In this document: piece by piece, positions 31,803 to 41,271 of the stretch
How positions within the stretch are numbered: the stretch's first letter is position 1
How the letters are laid out: each line of letters begins with the position of its first letter
DNA from: JAICNR01 sp035687725
GTDB lineage: Bacteria; Gemmatimonadota; Gemmatimonadetes; JACCXV01; JAHWKZ01
Reading direction: 5' to 3'
Length of the DNA stretch: 50,942 nt
Assembly (NCBI GenBank): GCA_035687725.1
Contig: DASRVB010000139.1
Coordinates: 1-50,942 of the forward strand
Notes under the pieces: model-generated
The model's input: only the letters and a program-made list of their open reading frames with translations
Told to the model about the DNA's origin: nothing
Databases searched by the model: none
Made by a program: the position numbers and the translations under genes

Positions 31803-31934
31803 CCGGCTGGCGACCTCGTCGATCTCCGCTTCCGTCATTCCATGGCTGCGGGCGGCCTTGTCAGCAACCCGCCTCCCGCGTCACCTTGACGCGATCCCGT
31901 CCGCTGTCCTGCGTCCCCGGAGCCGGAGGAACCG

Positions 31935-33482
31935 ATGCCCGAAGATCTGCCGACCGAGGTTGCCGACCCCCGTGCCGCTACCGTCGGTGGCCCGGCCGGG
32001 TTCTCGCCCATGGATCGGAGCTGGTTCGGTCATCCGCGCGGACTCGGGACCCTCTTCTTCACCGAGATGTGGGAGCGTTTCTCGTACTACGGAATGCGCG
32101 CGCTCCTCGTCCTCTTCATGGTGGACGCGACAACGGGCGAGAATCCCGGCCTCGGGTTCAGCGACTCGCAGGCCGGCGCGATGTATGGCCTCTACACCGC
32201 TATGGTGTACGTGCTCGCCCTTCCCGGCGGCTGGATCGCCGACAAGCTATGGGGTCAGCGCAAAGCGGTGTTCGTCGGCGGGTGCATCATCGCATCCGGC
32301 CATTTCAGCATGGCGATCCCCACTCTCGCGACCTTCTACCTGGGTCTCTGCCTGATCGTCATCGGCACCGGGCTACTCAAGCCCAACATCAGTGCGATGG
32401 TCGGGGACCTCTATCCCGAGGGCGGCGCGCGCCGCGACGCCGGGTTCTCGATCTACTACATGGGGATAAACCTGGGCGGGTTCCTGGGGCCGCTGCTCTG
32501 CGGGCTGTTCGGCGAGAGCTACAACTGGCATCTCGGATTCTCGCTGGCCGGGATCGGAATGGTCGCGGGACTCATCCAGTACCGCATGGGTGGGAAGTTC
32601 CTGGGCGATGCGGGAAGGCTTTCCATCGGCGACGACGCCGCCACCCTCGTGAGGCGCGCCGGCAACTTCTACAAGACACTCGCCATCGTGGGCATCGTCG
32701 TGATCGCCGTCGTCGCCCTCGCGGTGACGGGAGTGATCACCATGGCGCTCGAGACCGTGGCCCAGAGTCTCGGGGTCGTGATCGTCGCGACGGCTGTCCT
32801 CTACTTCGTGTTCCTGCTGGTGGCGGGCGGACACACCACCCAGGAGAAGAAGCGGCTTCTCGTCATCTTCTGGCTGTTCATCCTGGCGGCCATCTTCTGG
32901 TCGGGCTTCGAGCAGGCCGGCTCGTCGATGAACCTGTTCGCCGAGCGGATGACGAACCGGGTCATGATGGGGTGGGAGGCGCCGGCGAGCTGGCTCCAGT
33001 CCGTCAATTCCTTCTTCATCGTCCTCCTTGCCCCGGTCTTCGCGGCCGTCTGGACCTGGCTGGCGCGACGGAACGCCAACCCTTCGATCCCGCTCAAGTT
33101 CGCCCTCGGCCTGCTCGGACTCTCCGTCGGGTTCTTCGTTCTGGCCTGGGGAGCCGCCAACGCCACCGACGGGAACCTGGTTTCGCCGGCCTGGCTGGTG
33201 GTCACGTATTTCCTGCATACCTGCGGCGAGCTGGCCCTCTCGCCCGTCGGCCTTTCGTCTATGACCAAGCTGGCGCCGCAAGGGCGCGTGGGGCAGATGA
33301 TGGGCATCTGGTTCATCGCCTCGGCGCTCGGCAACCTGATCGCGGGCCTGGTCGCAGGGTCGCTCGAGACGCTGGCGCCGGCGGCCCTGTTCTCGAACGT
33401 GGCGATGATCGTCGGCGGCGCCGGCTTGGTCGCTGTCGTGGCGAGCCCGTTCGTCAAGCGCCTGACCGGCGGAGTGCAATAG
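31935..33482 (+). CDS. POT/PTR-family proton-dependent peptide transporter
   Basis: A 515-residue major facilitator with about 13 membrane helices. The defining ExxERFxYYG motif is present as EMWERFSYYGMRALLV at about residues 40-55, followed by the family's GLYTAMVYVLALPGGWIAD and LGTGLLKPNIS-type motif (IGTGLLKPNISAMVGDLY). This predicts uptake of di- and tripeptides with protons across the inner membrane. A long insertion around residues 280-310 with TTQEKKRLL separates the two halves. GGAGG lies 6 nt before the ATG. No operon partner is obvious. Confidence 0.93.
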   Translation: MPEDLPTEVADPRAATVGGPAGFSPMDRSWFGHPRGLGTLFFTEMWERFSYYGMRALLVLFMVDATTGENPGLGFSDSQAGAMYGLYTAMVYVLALPGGWIADKLWGQRKAVFVGGCIIASGHFSMAIPTLATFYLGLCLIVIGTGLLKPNISAMVGDLYPEGGARRDAGFSIYYMGINLGGFLGPLLCGLFGESYNWHLGFSLAGIGMVAGLIQYRMGGKFLGDAGRLSIGDDAATLVRRAGNFYKTLAIVGIVVIAVVALAVTGVITMALETVAQSLGVVIVATAVLYFVFLLVAGGHTTQEKKRLLVIFWLFILAAIFWSGFEQAGSSMNLFAERMTNRVMMGWEAPASWLQSVNSFFIVLLAPVFAAVWTWLARRNANPSIPLKFALGLLGLSVGFFVLAWGAANATDGNLVSPAWLVVTYFLHTCGELALSPVGLSSMTKLAPQGRVGQMMGIWFIASALGNLIAGLVAGSLETLAPAALFSNVAMIVGGAGLVAVVASPFVKRLTGGVQ

Positions 33483-33488
33483 CGGCGC

Positions 33489-33505
33489 GGCTCCCCTCCG
33501 GAGCC
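33489..33505 (+). terminator. Short hairpin after the peptide transporter
   Basis: GGCTCC-CCTCC-GGAGCC forms a 6-bp GC-rich stem 6 bp past the stop. No T-run follows, so a simple intrinsic terminator is uncertain. Confidence 0.3.
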
Positions 33506-33574
33506 TAGACTGTCACCGGTTTCACGCCGGCGTGCAACGCCCGCCGGCGATTCGTACCCGCAGAGGAGGACGGA

Positions 33575-34864
33575 GTGCCCGACAGCGTCACGATCATCGA
33601 CAATCGCACCGGTGAGCGATACGAGCTTCCAGTCATGTACGGAACGTATCCCACCTACGGCGCCGCGATCCCAGCCGCGACCCTGAGGACGATCAAGCAG
33701 TCCGAGGACGACTTCGGGCTCATGACGTACGACCCCGGATACACCAACACGGCTTCGTGTAAGAGCTCGATCACGTTCATCGACGGCGAGCGCGGAATTC
33801 TTCGCTATTGCGGGTACCCGATCGAACAACTCGCCGAGCGCCGGTCGTTTCTAGAGGTCGCGTATCTTCTGCTGGAGAGGGAGCTGCCGGACGGGGACCA
33901 GCTCAACGACTGGACGTGGCACGTCACGCACCACACGATCATTCACGAGAAGATCAAGCGCTTCATGGATGGCTTCCGCTACGACGCGCATCCCATGGGA
34001 ATGCTGGTCAGCACGGTGGCCGCGCTATCGACGTTCTATCCCGAGTCACGGCAGATCCAGGACCCCGACATCCGCCACAAGCAGATCGTGCGGCTGATCG
34101 CCAAGATGCCTACGATCGCCGCGTTCGCCTATCGCTACAGCGCGGGCATGCCGTACGCTTATCCCGACAACGACCTGAGCTACACCGGCAACTTCCTCAA
34201 CATGATGTATCGCTCCACGGAGACCCGATACAAGCCCGACCCCGTCCTCGAGCGGGCGCTGGACGTCCTGTTCGTCCTCCACGCCGACCACGAGCAGAAC
34301 TGCAGCACGAGCACGATGCGCGCCGTGGGGAGCTCCCACGCGGATCCCTACGTCGCGGTGGCGGCCGCCTGCGCCGCGCTGTACGGCCCGCTCCACGGCG
34401 GCGCCAACGAGCGCGTCCTGCGGATGCTCGAGGAGATCGGCAACGTCCGCGAGGTGCCGAAGTACGTCGAGCGCGTGAAGCAGGGCGAGTTCCGCCTGAT
34501 GGGCTTCGGACATCGCGTGTACAAGAACTACGACCCGCGCGCGAAGATCCTTCGCGAGCTCGCCGAGCAGGTCTTCGCCGTGACGGGCAAGAATCCGCTC
34601 ATCGACATCGCCGTCGAGCTGGAGAAGATTGCACTGGAAGACGACTACTTCGTCTCCCGGAAGCTCTATCCGAACGTCGACTTCTACTCGGGGATCATCT
34701 ATCAGGCGATGGGCTTCCCGACCGCGATGTTCCCGGTGCTGTTCGCCATCGCCCGCACGGCGGGCTGGCTCGCCCAGTGGCAGGAGATGTTGGTGGACGA
34801 GGACCAGCGGATCGCCCGCCCCCGGCAGGTCTACACTGGATCCGACGAGCGGGACGTAGACTGA
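33575..34864 (+). CDS. gltA: Citrate synthase
   Basis: A 429-residue type I (hexameric, E. coli-like) citrate synthase that condenses oxaloacetate and acetyl-CoA. Catalytic H274 (GPLHGGANE), H313 (GFGHRVYKNYDPRA) and D369 (VDFYSGIIYQ) align with E. coli H264, H305 and D362, and LHADHEQNCSTSTMR is present. The N-terminal beta domain that binds NADH in Gram-negative enzymes is visible in the first 60 residues. GTG start with GAGGAGGACGGA just upstream. Its TGA overlaps a possible CTG start of the methyltransferase gene. Confidence 0.97.
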   Translation: MPDSVTIIDNRTGERYELPVMYGTYPTYGAAIPAATLRTIKQSEDDFGLMTYDPGYTNTASCKSSITFIDGERGILRYCGYPIEQLAERRSFLEVAYLLLERELPDGDQLNDWTWHVTHHTIIHEKIKRFMDGFRYDAHPMGMLVSTVAALSTFYPESRQIQDPDIRHKQIVRLIAKMPTIAAFAYRYSAGMPYAYPDNDLSYTGNFLNMMYRSTETRYKPDPVLERALDVLFVLHADHEQNCSTSTMRAVGSSHADPYVAVAAACAALYGPLHGGANERVLRMLEEIGNVREVPKYVERVKQGEFRLMGFGHRVYKNYDPRAKILRELAEQVFAVTGKNPLIDIAVELEKIALEDDYFVSRKLYPNVDFYSGIIYQAMGFPTAMFPVLFAIARTAGWLAQWQEMLVDEDQRIARPRQVYTGSDERDVD

Positions 34865-35685
34865 CGTTCGGCCCTTCTCCCCTCCAGCTTGACTCCGGAG
34901 ATCCAGATCGCTCCAGGCGCCAGAGCCAGATCTGGGATACCGAAGTCGAAACCTGGCTCAGCCAGATAGACGTTCAGCCCGGTTGGCAATGCGTAGACCT
35001 GGGATGCGGCGTCATGGGAATCCTGGAGCCGCTGAGCCGTCGAAGCATGCCTACCGGACGGGTCATCGCAGTCGAGCCGCGGCCCGCCCTGCTTCTCGCC
35101 GCGCGCGAGTTCGTCGCGCGGGCGGGCCTCGATAACGTGCGCTTGCTCGACACATCTCCCGATCGTACGACCCTGCCCGAAGCCTCCGTCCATCTGGTTC
35201 ATGAACGCTTTCTCCTATCCGGCGGCGCGAACGCGAGCGCGCTCCTCGGCGAGATGGAGCGCCTGGCGCGCCCCGGGGGGATCGTGGCCCTCGAGGAACC
35301 CGACTCCGCCGCCTGGCGCTGCTATCCCGACCACGAAGCATGGAGCAGACTGAGGGAGGCCCTCCGGGCCACGTACGCCGTGGGCGGAGGGGATCTCGAT
35401 GCGGGTTGCACGACGTTCATGTTGCTGAGAGATGCCGGATTCGAGGACGTCCGGATTCGCGCGGCAACGATCGCGCTCCAGGGGATTCACCCGGCCAAGC
35501 GTCTCCTCGTGGAGATGGCGGAAACGCATCGCGAGCGAATCCTCGAGGCCGGCTCGATGGAAGAGCAGGAGCTCGAGCAGGCACTGGCGGATTGTGACGG
35601 AATCGCCCGCGATCCATCGACCATCGTGATCAGCTTTCTCGTGACCCAGGCCTGGGGCCGGAAGACGGGACGTTTCCGCCTGTAA
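34861..35685 (+). CDS. SAM-dependent class I methyltransferase, probable CTG start
   Basis: About 274 residues. Motif I is CVDLGCGVMGILEPLSRR (residues about 45-62), followed by RVIAVEPRPALL, and motif II/III VHLVHERFLLSGG with LARPGGIVALEEPD. This is the UbiE/arsenite methyltransferase-like Rossmann fold; the substrate is unknown. The reading frame is open far upstream inside gltA. Homologous sequence begins near SRRQSQIWDTEVETW, and the only plausible start just before it is CTG at 34861, overlapping the gltA stop as CTGA. The nearest ATG (about 35011) lies after motif I, and a GTG about 84 bp inside gltA is the other option. A terminator follows the stop. Confidence 0.78.
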   Translation: MTFGPSPLQLDSGDPDRSRRQSQIWDTEVETWLSQIDVQPGWQCVDLGCGVMGILEPLSRRSMPTGRVIAVEPRPALLLAAREFVARAGLDNVRLLDTSPDRTTLPEASVHLVHERFLLSGGANASALLGEMERLARPGGIVALEEPDSAAWRCYPDHEAWSRLREALRATYAVGGGDLDAGCTTFMLLRDAGFEDVRIRAATIALQGIHPAKRLLVEMAETHRERILEAGSMEEQELEQALADCDGIARDPSTIVISFLVTQAWGRKTGRFRL

Positions 35686-35709
35686 CAACTCGCCGACGTG
35701 TCAAAAGAC

Positions 35710-35743
35710 GAAGCCCCGCCGCCGATCTCGGCGACGGGGCTTC
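35710..35743. terminator. Strong intrinsic terminator, probably bidirectional
   Basis: GAAGCCCCG...CGCCGA and TCGGCG...CGGGGCTTC form a 16-bp stem with one mismatch and a tiny loop, flanked by AAAAGAC on the left and TGTTT on the right. It lies between convergent genes (methyltransferase ending 35685, lipoprotein ending 35770) and can serve both. Confidence 0.88.
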
Positions 35744-35769
35744 TGTTTCGTCGGTTCAGGTGCGCGGCC

Positions 35770-37065
35770 TTAGGGCTGGCAGGGCCCGCCAGCGACGTTC
35801 GGAGGAACCAAACAGAAGAAGACATCGTTCGATCCGCCACGCGGCGGGGTGTCGGGGGCCAAGGTCACCGACGAGAACGCAGTGTAGCCGCCGCCCCCGC
35901 TCGTCTTGTAGGCCTTCACCGTGTAAACGACCGACGCGGGAACCTTGGGGTTCATCTGGCAACTCGAGGCCGAGGGATCCTCCTCGTCGGGTATGCTCCC
36001 GCAGCTGCAGGGCACGCCGTTCCCCTGGTCGTCGAAGGGTGCGCACTCGGCCCGGATCGTCGCCTCTTCGTCCTCGTAGAGCTCGCAGGTCGTGCCCTCG
36101 GAGGTGTTCTCGTATTGCGTAGTGAAGTTGCAGATCACCCCTCGCGCCCTTGGATCCATGTCGCCGACCACGACCGGGCTGAACGACGTGAACTTCGTCC
36201 CGAGTCCCGCGGCGTACGCCGGCGTGGCGCGAATCACCCACTGAACCGGCTTCGTGATGCCGTTGATGAATGCTCCCAGGCCCGTAGGTGCTATAGTGCA
36301 GCTGATCAGTCCCGGCGCCGGGGATTCCTCGCCGAATTCGCACTCTTCTCCCGGTGGGCAGTGCAAATGCCGGAGCCTTCCGGTCTCGAACGCTTCGCAA
36401 CTCTCCACCGTGATCGTAGTAAAGGTCCCGTCGGCGTCGACATCGAACACGTCCTTCTGACAGTCGTTATCCGAATTGCCCGGGCAGTCACCCAGGAAGC
36501 TGGTCGAGACCGGACGCGAGGAGACGAACACGAAGACGCCTTTCCCGCCGTCCACACGAAAACCGAACAGGTCGTTCGGCAACTCGCCCGTGCCACCGCC
36601 GGCGAGAGGCCCAGCCGCTACCCACGAGCCGTCCGTGAGGTCGGTGGGTGCATCCGGCACCAGGCACTCCGGCGGGCCAGGGACCAGGCCGGCGAGAGAG
36701 CACGCTATGGCCATGTACTCGATCACGGACTCTTCCAAAGAGGCATCGCCAGCAAACGTCTGCAAATCTTCACCCAGGTAGTCATTATAGATCGCGACGA
36801 TGATGGCATTGACGGTGGCCTCCGCCTGGGCGGTCTTGCCCCTGTCCAAAGCTGCGAGCGCCGTCTTGCATTGCTGCAGTCGGGTGCGCTCGATCGAGGA
36901 GCTCGTGTACATGCCCTCGGTGCGGCTCGTGAACTCCGGTGACTTACACGCTCCGGCCGTCAGCTCGACACCACGACCGGGCTCCGACGGGAGGTTCTGG
37001 TCCCCCTGACACGCGAGCAGGAGGCCACACACTACGAACGGTACCAGACTGCCGAGACGGGGCAC
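35770..37065 (-). CDS. Large Cys-rich hypothetical lipoprotein
   Basis: A 431-residue exported protein, lipobox LLAC (C19). Residues about 55-130 are helical (RLQQCKTALAALDRGKTAQAEATVNAI, then YNDYLGEDLQTF), resembling a repeat seen in other lipoproteins of such genomes. The rest is beta-rich and Cys-rich (over fifteen Cys), with CPGNSDNDCQKDVFDVDADG and VFVFVSSRPVSTSFLGDC, suggesting many disulfides outside the cytoplasm. No enzymatic motif is recognised. GTG start with AGGAGG 7 nt upstream fixes the N-terminus. Confidence 0.82.
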   Translation of the reverse strand: MPRLGSLVPFVVCGLLLACQGDQNLPSEPGRGVELTAGACKSPEFTSRTEGMYTSSSIERTRLQQCKTALAALDRGKTAQAEATVNAIIVAIYNDYLGEDLQTFAGDASLEESVIEYMAIACSLAGLVPGPPECLVPDAPTDLTDGSWVAAGPLAGGGTGELPNDLFGFRVDGGKGVFVFVSSRPVSTSFLGDCPGNSDNDCQKDVFDVDADGTFTTITVESCEAFETGRLRHLHCPPGEECEFGEESPAPGLISCTIAPTGLGAFINGITKPVQWVIRATPAYAAGLGTKFTSFSPVVVGDMDPRARGVICNFTTQYENTSEGTTCELYEDEEATIRAECAPFDDQGNGVPCSCGSIPDEEDPSASSCQMNPKVPASVVYTVKAYKTSGGGGYTAFSSVTLAPDTPPRGGSNDVFFCLVPPNVAGGPCQP

Positions 37066-37093
37066 GGGGGAGCCTCCTGGATGATCGGAAAAG

Positions 37094-37123
37094 TTGCCTA
37101 CGAATGATCTTAAGGGCTAGAAT
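37094..37123 (+). promoter_or_regulatory. Promoter of the cyclase/AAA/TPR gene
   Basis: TTGCCT (37094-37099) and TAGAAT (37118-37123) are 18 bp apart, in a locally AT-rich stretch that contrasts with the genome. It leaves a leader of about 12 nt before the ATG at 37142. Confidence 0.55.
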
Positions 37124-37141
37124 ATCAAGTATTTGGTAGAG

Positions 37142-40100
37142 ATGTCAACCTCCCGTCCCAGGTTCTGCACGGAGTGCGGTGCCGCGCTCCCCGAGGCTGC
37201 CAAATTCTGCCCCGAGTGTGGCACGAAAGCATTCCCGTCTGCAACTCCGCCGCAGTCGCCCGCCGAACCGGCCCAGCCCCTACTTCCCGAAATCCCGCCG
37301 GAACTCCGGTCGAAGTTCGAAGCCGCGCAGAAGGAGCTGCGGGGCGACCGCCGCGAAGTCGTGGTCCTGTTCGCGGATCTGAAGGGCTTCACGTCGATGT
37401 CCGAGCAGCTGGATCCCGAAGAGGTGAGCCTCATCATGCAGCGCCTGCTCGGCGAGCTCTCCGATGCGGTCCATCGCTATGAGGGCTACGTCGACAAGTA
37501 CATCGGCGACGCGATCATGGCGCTCTTCGGCGCGCCGCTGGCCCACGAGAACGACGCCGAGCGCGCCGTGCACGCGGCGCTCGACATGCTTCAGGTGGTC
37601 GCACGCCGGAACGAGGAGTCGGACCAGCCTCTCTCGCTCCGCGTGGGGCTCAATCTCGGCGACGTAGTGGCCGCGGACATGGGATCCGAGGGGCGCGTGC
37701 AGTACACCGTCATGGGCGACACGGTCAACGTCGCCTCCCGCCTCGAAGGCGCCGCCGATCCGGACTCGATCCTGATAAGCCACTCCGTCTACGAGAGAAT
37801 CGCGCACCGGTTCGACACCGAGGAAGTCCCCCCGGTAACCGTGAAGGGAAAGTCCGAGCCTCTCCGGGTATACCGCGTCTCCGGCTTGCGCGCCGCCGTC
37901 GACGATCGGGTCTCCAAACGGAGTCCCTTCGTCGGTCGTGACAAGGAGCTCGCTACCCTCGGCGTATTCCTGGATCGTATCGCCTCCGGCGAGGGCCAGG
38001 TGCTCATGATCGAGGCCGAGGCGGGGGCCGGAAAGAGCCGACTCATCGCCGAGGGAGTCGCGCGGTCGGAGGCGGAGGAGTCCGTATTCGAGATCGGCTT
38101 CAACCAGATCCAGATTCCCGGCCAGCTCTCCCCCGTCGCGGAGCTCTTCCGCCGTCTGCTCGCCCTGGGGCCGCAGGACTCGATCGGATCGGCGATCGAG
38201 CGGGCAATGAAGCTCCTGGAAGGGTATGCCGAGGAGCACAGGCATGGGATCTTCGGGCTGGCCCGACAGGCATTCCCTCTAGCTTTCGTCGACTCCGAGA
38301 CCGACGAGGCATCCGACCCGCGGGCGGCCCGCCAGAACCGCTGGATTGCCCTGGCCGCCCTGATCGCAGCCTGCGCAGCACGAAATCCGACCGTGATCGT
38401 CATCGAGGACGTGCACTGGGCCGACGAAGAGGGGCAGGAGTTCCTCGCATACCTCATCCCCGCCCTGGCGCGCAAGCCTGTCGGCTTCATCCTCACCGCC
38501 CGGATGGGTGGCCGACCCGACTGGCTGATGCCGGAGGCCACGACTCTGCGCCTGGAGGCGCTGGGCGAGGATGCCGCCCAGGCGATCCTCGGCGGATTGC
38601 TCGACACGATGCGGCCTTCCGTGCGCCGCGAGATCCTGCGGAGAAGCCAGGGCAATCCGCTCTACCTGGAGGAGCTGGCGCGCTCGCTGTCCGCGAGCGT
38701 CGAAGACACCGCGCAGTCCGTGCCGGGAACTGTCCAGGGCCTTCTGCAGTCCCGCATCGATCGGCTCGAGTCTCCGGTGCGACTTGCCATCCAGATGGCC
38801 TCGGTGCTGGGAACCCAGTTCCCCGTCGGGCTTCTTCATCGCATGTACGCCCTGGATCCTCAACCCGTTCCGTTCGACTCGGTCCTTTCCTGTCTCGAGG
38901 AGCAGTCATTCATCGAGGCGACGGATACGGAGGACGTTCGACGTTTTCGACATGCCCTGATGCAAGAGGTTGCCTACGGCGGAATTCTACAGAGACTGCG
39001 GAAGATCCTTCATGAATCCGCCGCGCAGCTGGGCGAAGAGCACTACGCCGATCGGGTGCAGTCCGAGGCCCCGTTCTTCGCACACCACTACTGGGAAGCC
39101 GATCTTCGCGAACGGGCGGCGCCGCACCTTTTCCGGGCTGCGATGAAAGCAGCGGGTCAATACGACCTCCCCGGCGCGGAACGATGGTTCGGGCAGCTCT
39201 CGACGGTCCTCGCAGACCACGCCGAGGTCCTTCCAGAGCTGTCCGATCGAGCTTCCGTGATGATCCAGTACGGGGCTGTATTGCTAGACCGTGGCCATTA
39301 TGATGCCGCTGATGCCCAGTTCGAGCGGCTGGAGGCACTGGGATCGGAACGGAAGCGCGACGAGTGGGTGGGGCAGGCATTGCGATTTCGTGGGCAGATC
39401 GCAGCCCTCCGCGGCCAGCTGGGCGACTCCCGCGTGTTGTTCGAGAGTGGTTTGGAACGCGTTCCTCGAACGGAAGAAAAGATCACGGCCGATCTCCATA
39501 CGGCCCTTGGCAGCGTTCTCTACTACAGCTCCGACGCAAGCGGAGCCCTGTCCGAGTTCGAGACAGCCCTCGGTCTCTACGAGCGCCTGGATGACCGCCT
39601 CGGCAAGGCGAAATGCTACATGAACATGGGCAATGTCCTGGATGATCTCAGAAATGATCGCACGGCAGCCGAGTCGTCGTATGAAAAGGCACTTGCGCTG
39701 ATCGAGGAAGTCGGGGACCGACGTTTGAAAACGGGGGTCTTGCTCAATCTCGGAACGCTGGCGCTAGGACGCGGGGACTATGACGACGCGCTCGCGCGCT
39801 TTCTCCACGTGGAAGCCGTGGCCGAGGAGATCGGATGGTCATATATGCGGTTCTTGAGCTTGCAGAATCAGGCCAGCTGCAGACTCTCGCTGGGCCAGAT
39901 AGGCAGGGCCATCAGCCTGCTGGAGACATGCATCCGCGAGGGAGAGACGATCCTGAGAGGCGACGACCGGATACGCGTGCGTGTGCTTTTGTTCGAAGCC
40001 TACCTGGCCGCTCTCGATGTCGACCAGGCCCGGGAGAGGCTGGCAGAAGCCCGGCGAGTGGCAGCCGAAATCGGGATGGAAGAGTTGGAAGATATCCTCC

Positions 40101-40612
40101 TGGTCTGCGATGGCCGGCTCCTGGTGGCGGGCAACCATTGGATCGAGGCGTCGCGGGCGTTTTCCAATGCGCTGGAGACTGCGACCCGACTGGGACACCC
40201 GGCGGTCCAGCCGGTAGTTCGTGCGCATCTCTTCAGGGCGAGATACAGGCTCGGGGAATACGCCGAGCCCCCCTCCTTGGAGGATGTGGATCAGAACCCG
40301 GATCGCGCGCTGATCGTGTACCTGACGGCGGAAGGAGACGCTGCCCGGAAATCCTCCAGGGAAGCGGCACAGAAGCTCGAGGAGGCCGGCCAACTGGCAG
40401 GCGACCTCGGGGTCGTGGCTCTGGAACGGGCCGCCTTCGAGCGTGCAGCAGAGGTCTGGGAAGCGTTGGGAGAGGAAGAAGCTCGAAGTGCGGCCTTGCG
40501 TCGGGCAGCGGTCGCCATGTCGTCTCTCGAGGCCAATCTGCCGAACGATCTGCGCGAAGCCTTCACCGCCCACCCGAAGAACGAAGCCCTGCGGACGCTG
40601 GTGCCCGCCTGA
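37142..40612 (+). CDS. Zinc-ribbon adenylate/guanylate cyclase-AAA ATPase-TPR regulator (copy 1)
   Basis: A 1156-residue multidomain protein. A zinc ribbon (C9, C12, C23, C26) leads to a class III nucleotidyl cyclase domain (about 70-250): metal-binding D79 (FADLKGFT) and D123 (YIGDAIMALFG), and MGDTVNVASRLE with N196 and R200, so cyclase activity is plausible. A STAND/AAA-type ATPase follows: Walker A EAGAGKSR (K298), Walker B VIVIEDVHWADEE. The C-terminal half, from about 600, is TPR-like helical repeats (for example ALSEFETALGLYERLDDRLG). It should act as a cytoplasmic signal-integrating regulator; ligand is unknown. ATG 37142 is preferred over TTG 37133. The second copy is at 43559-46741. 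Confidence 0.9.
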   Translation: MSTSRPRFCTECGAALPEAAKFCPECGTKAFPSATPPQSPAEPAQPLLPEIPPELRSKFEAAQKELRGDRREVVVLFADLKGFTSMSEQLDPEEVSLIMQRLLGELSDAVHRYEGYVDKYIGDAIMALFGAPLAHENDAERAVHAALDMLQVVARRNEESDQPLSLRVGLNLGDVVAADMGSEGRVQYTVMGDTVNVASRLEGAADPDSILISHSVYERIAHRFDTEEVPPVTVKGKSEPLRVYRVSGLRAAVDDRVSKRSPFVGRDKELATLGVFLDRIASGEGQVLMIEAEAGAGKSRLIAEGVARSEAEESVFEIGFNQIQIPGQLSPVAELFRRLLALGPQDSIGSAIERAMKLLEGYAEEHRHGIFGLARQAFPLAFVDSETDEASDPRAARQNRWIALAALIAACAARNPTVIVIEDVHWADEEGQEFLAYLIPALARKPVGFILTARMGGRPDWLMPEATTLRLEALGEDAAQAILGGLLDTMRPSVRREILRRSQGNPLYLEELARSLSASVEDTAQSVPGTVQGLLQSRIDRLESPVRLAIQMASVLGTQFPVGLLHRMYALDPQPVPFDSVLSCLEEQSFIEATDTEDVRRFRHALMQEVAYGGILQRLRKILHESAAQLGEEHYADRVQSEAPFFAHHYWEADLRERAAPHLFRAAMKAAGQYDLPGAERWFGQLSTVLADHAEVLPELSDRASVMIQYGAVLLDRGHYDAADAQFERLEALGSERKRDEWVGQALRFRGQIAALRGQLGDSRVLFESGLERVPRTEEKITADLHTALGSVLYYSSDASGALSEFETALGLYERLDDRLGKAKCYMNMGNVLDDLRNDRTAAESSYEKALALIEEVGDRRLKTGVLLNLGTLALGRGDYDDALARFLHVEAVAEEIGWSYMRFLSLQNQASCRLSLGQIGRAISLLETCIREGETILRGDDRIRVRVLLFEAYLAALDVDQARERLAEARRVAAEIGMEELEDILLVCDGRLLVAGNHWIEASRAFSNALETATRLGHPAVQPVVRAHLFRARYRLGEYAEPPSLEDVDQNPDRALIVYLTAEGDAARKSSREAAQKLEEAGQLAGDLGVVALERAAFERAAEVWEALGEEEARSAALRRAAVAMSSLEANLPNDLREAFTAHPKNEALRTLVPA

Positions 40613-40615
40613 CGA

Positions 40616-41262
40616 TCAGTCGCCGGCGTCGACAGGACCGTCGAAGAGCTTGATCACCGGGATCACGATCCAGCGGCCCGACATCCCTGCCTCGCGCACG
40701 AAGCTCTCCCCCGCGTCGAAATCCAGGACCAGCAGCTCTTCCGGATCGACCAGGTCCAGCTCCCGGCCCTGAAGGACGACCTTGAAGCCCGACGTCGAGC
40801 AGCTCGGGCACATCAGCTCACCCGCGATCGGCCCCTCACCCGGCGGCTCGAACCCGTCGGTGGCGAAGATCTCCCCGCTCTCCAGCATGATCGCCGCCCC
40901 ATCGAGGACGACCCGCAACTGCCCGTAGCGCCCCGCTGGGACTACCACGTCACCGGCGATCTCCTGTGCGCTGTCGATCAGCTCGAGGAGGTCGATGGGA
41001 CCGGTCGGGCCGTTGAACAGGATCACCCGCCCGCCGGCACCATCCTCGTCGCCTTCTCCGCCCTGCAGGTAGATCTCCGCTATGTCGACCCAGGCATGCG
41101 CGATGTCGCCGGGAGCGTCCGTGAGAAGCACGGTGACGGACGTCGGATCCGGCACGCCACCCGGCCCTCCGCGTCGTCGCATCCCACGAACGCGATCGCG
41201 GCAGTCGTCGCCCACACCGCGAGGCCTCGGAGCCGTCGTATCCGCTGCGACCCGAACTCCAT
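40616..41262 (-). pseudogene. DUF4382-type lipoprotein gene, apparently frameshifted
   Basis: From ATG 41262 the first frame gives a lipoprotein signal (LAVWATTAAIAFVGC, Cys28) ending DDAEG. The DUF4382 body lies in another frame: VTVLLTDAPGDIAHAWVDI, VILFNGPTGPIDLLELID, VVVPAGRYGQLRVVLDGA and the end VIPVIKLFDG. The join falls at about 41160-41185 in a G/C-rich tract. The total of 647 bp is one short of a multiple of three, consistent with loss of one base. The body is undamaged, so either the mutation is recent or the assembly has an error. It starts 9 bp after the radical SAM gene and is likely cotranscribed with it. DUF4382 proteins are secreted and of unknown role. Confidence 0.7.
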
Positions 41263-41271
41263 CACCGCCCT

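Noticed and set aside
31338..31838. Minus-strand frame opening MTEAEIDEVASRLRR, antitoxin-like at its start
   Set aside because: Only the first 15 residues look natural; the rest is antisense to mscL and has low-complexity Arg/Asp content. No ribosome site.
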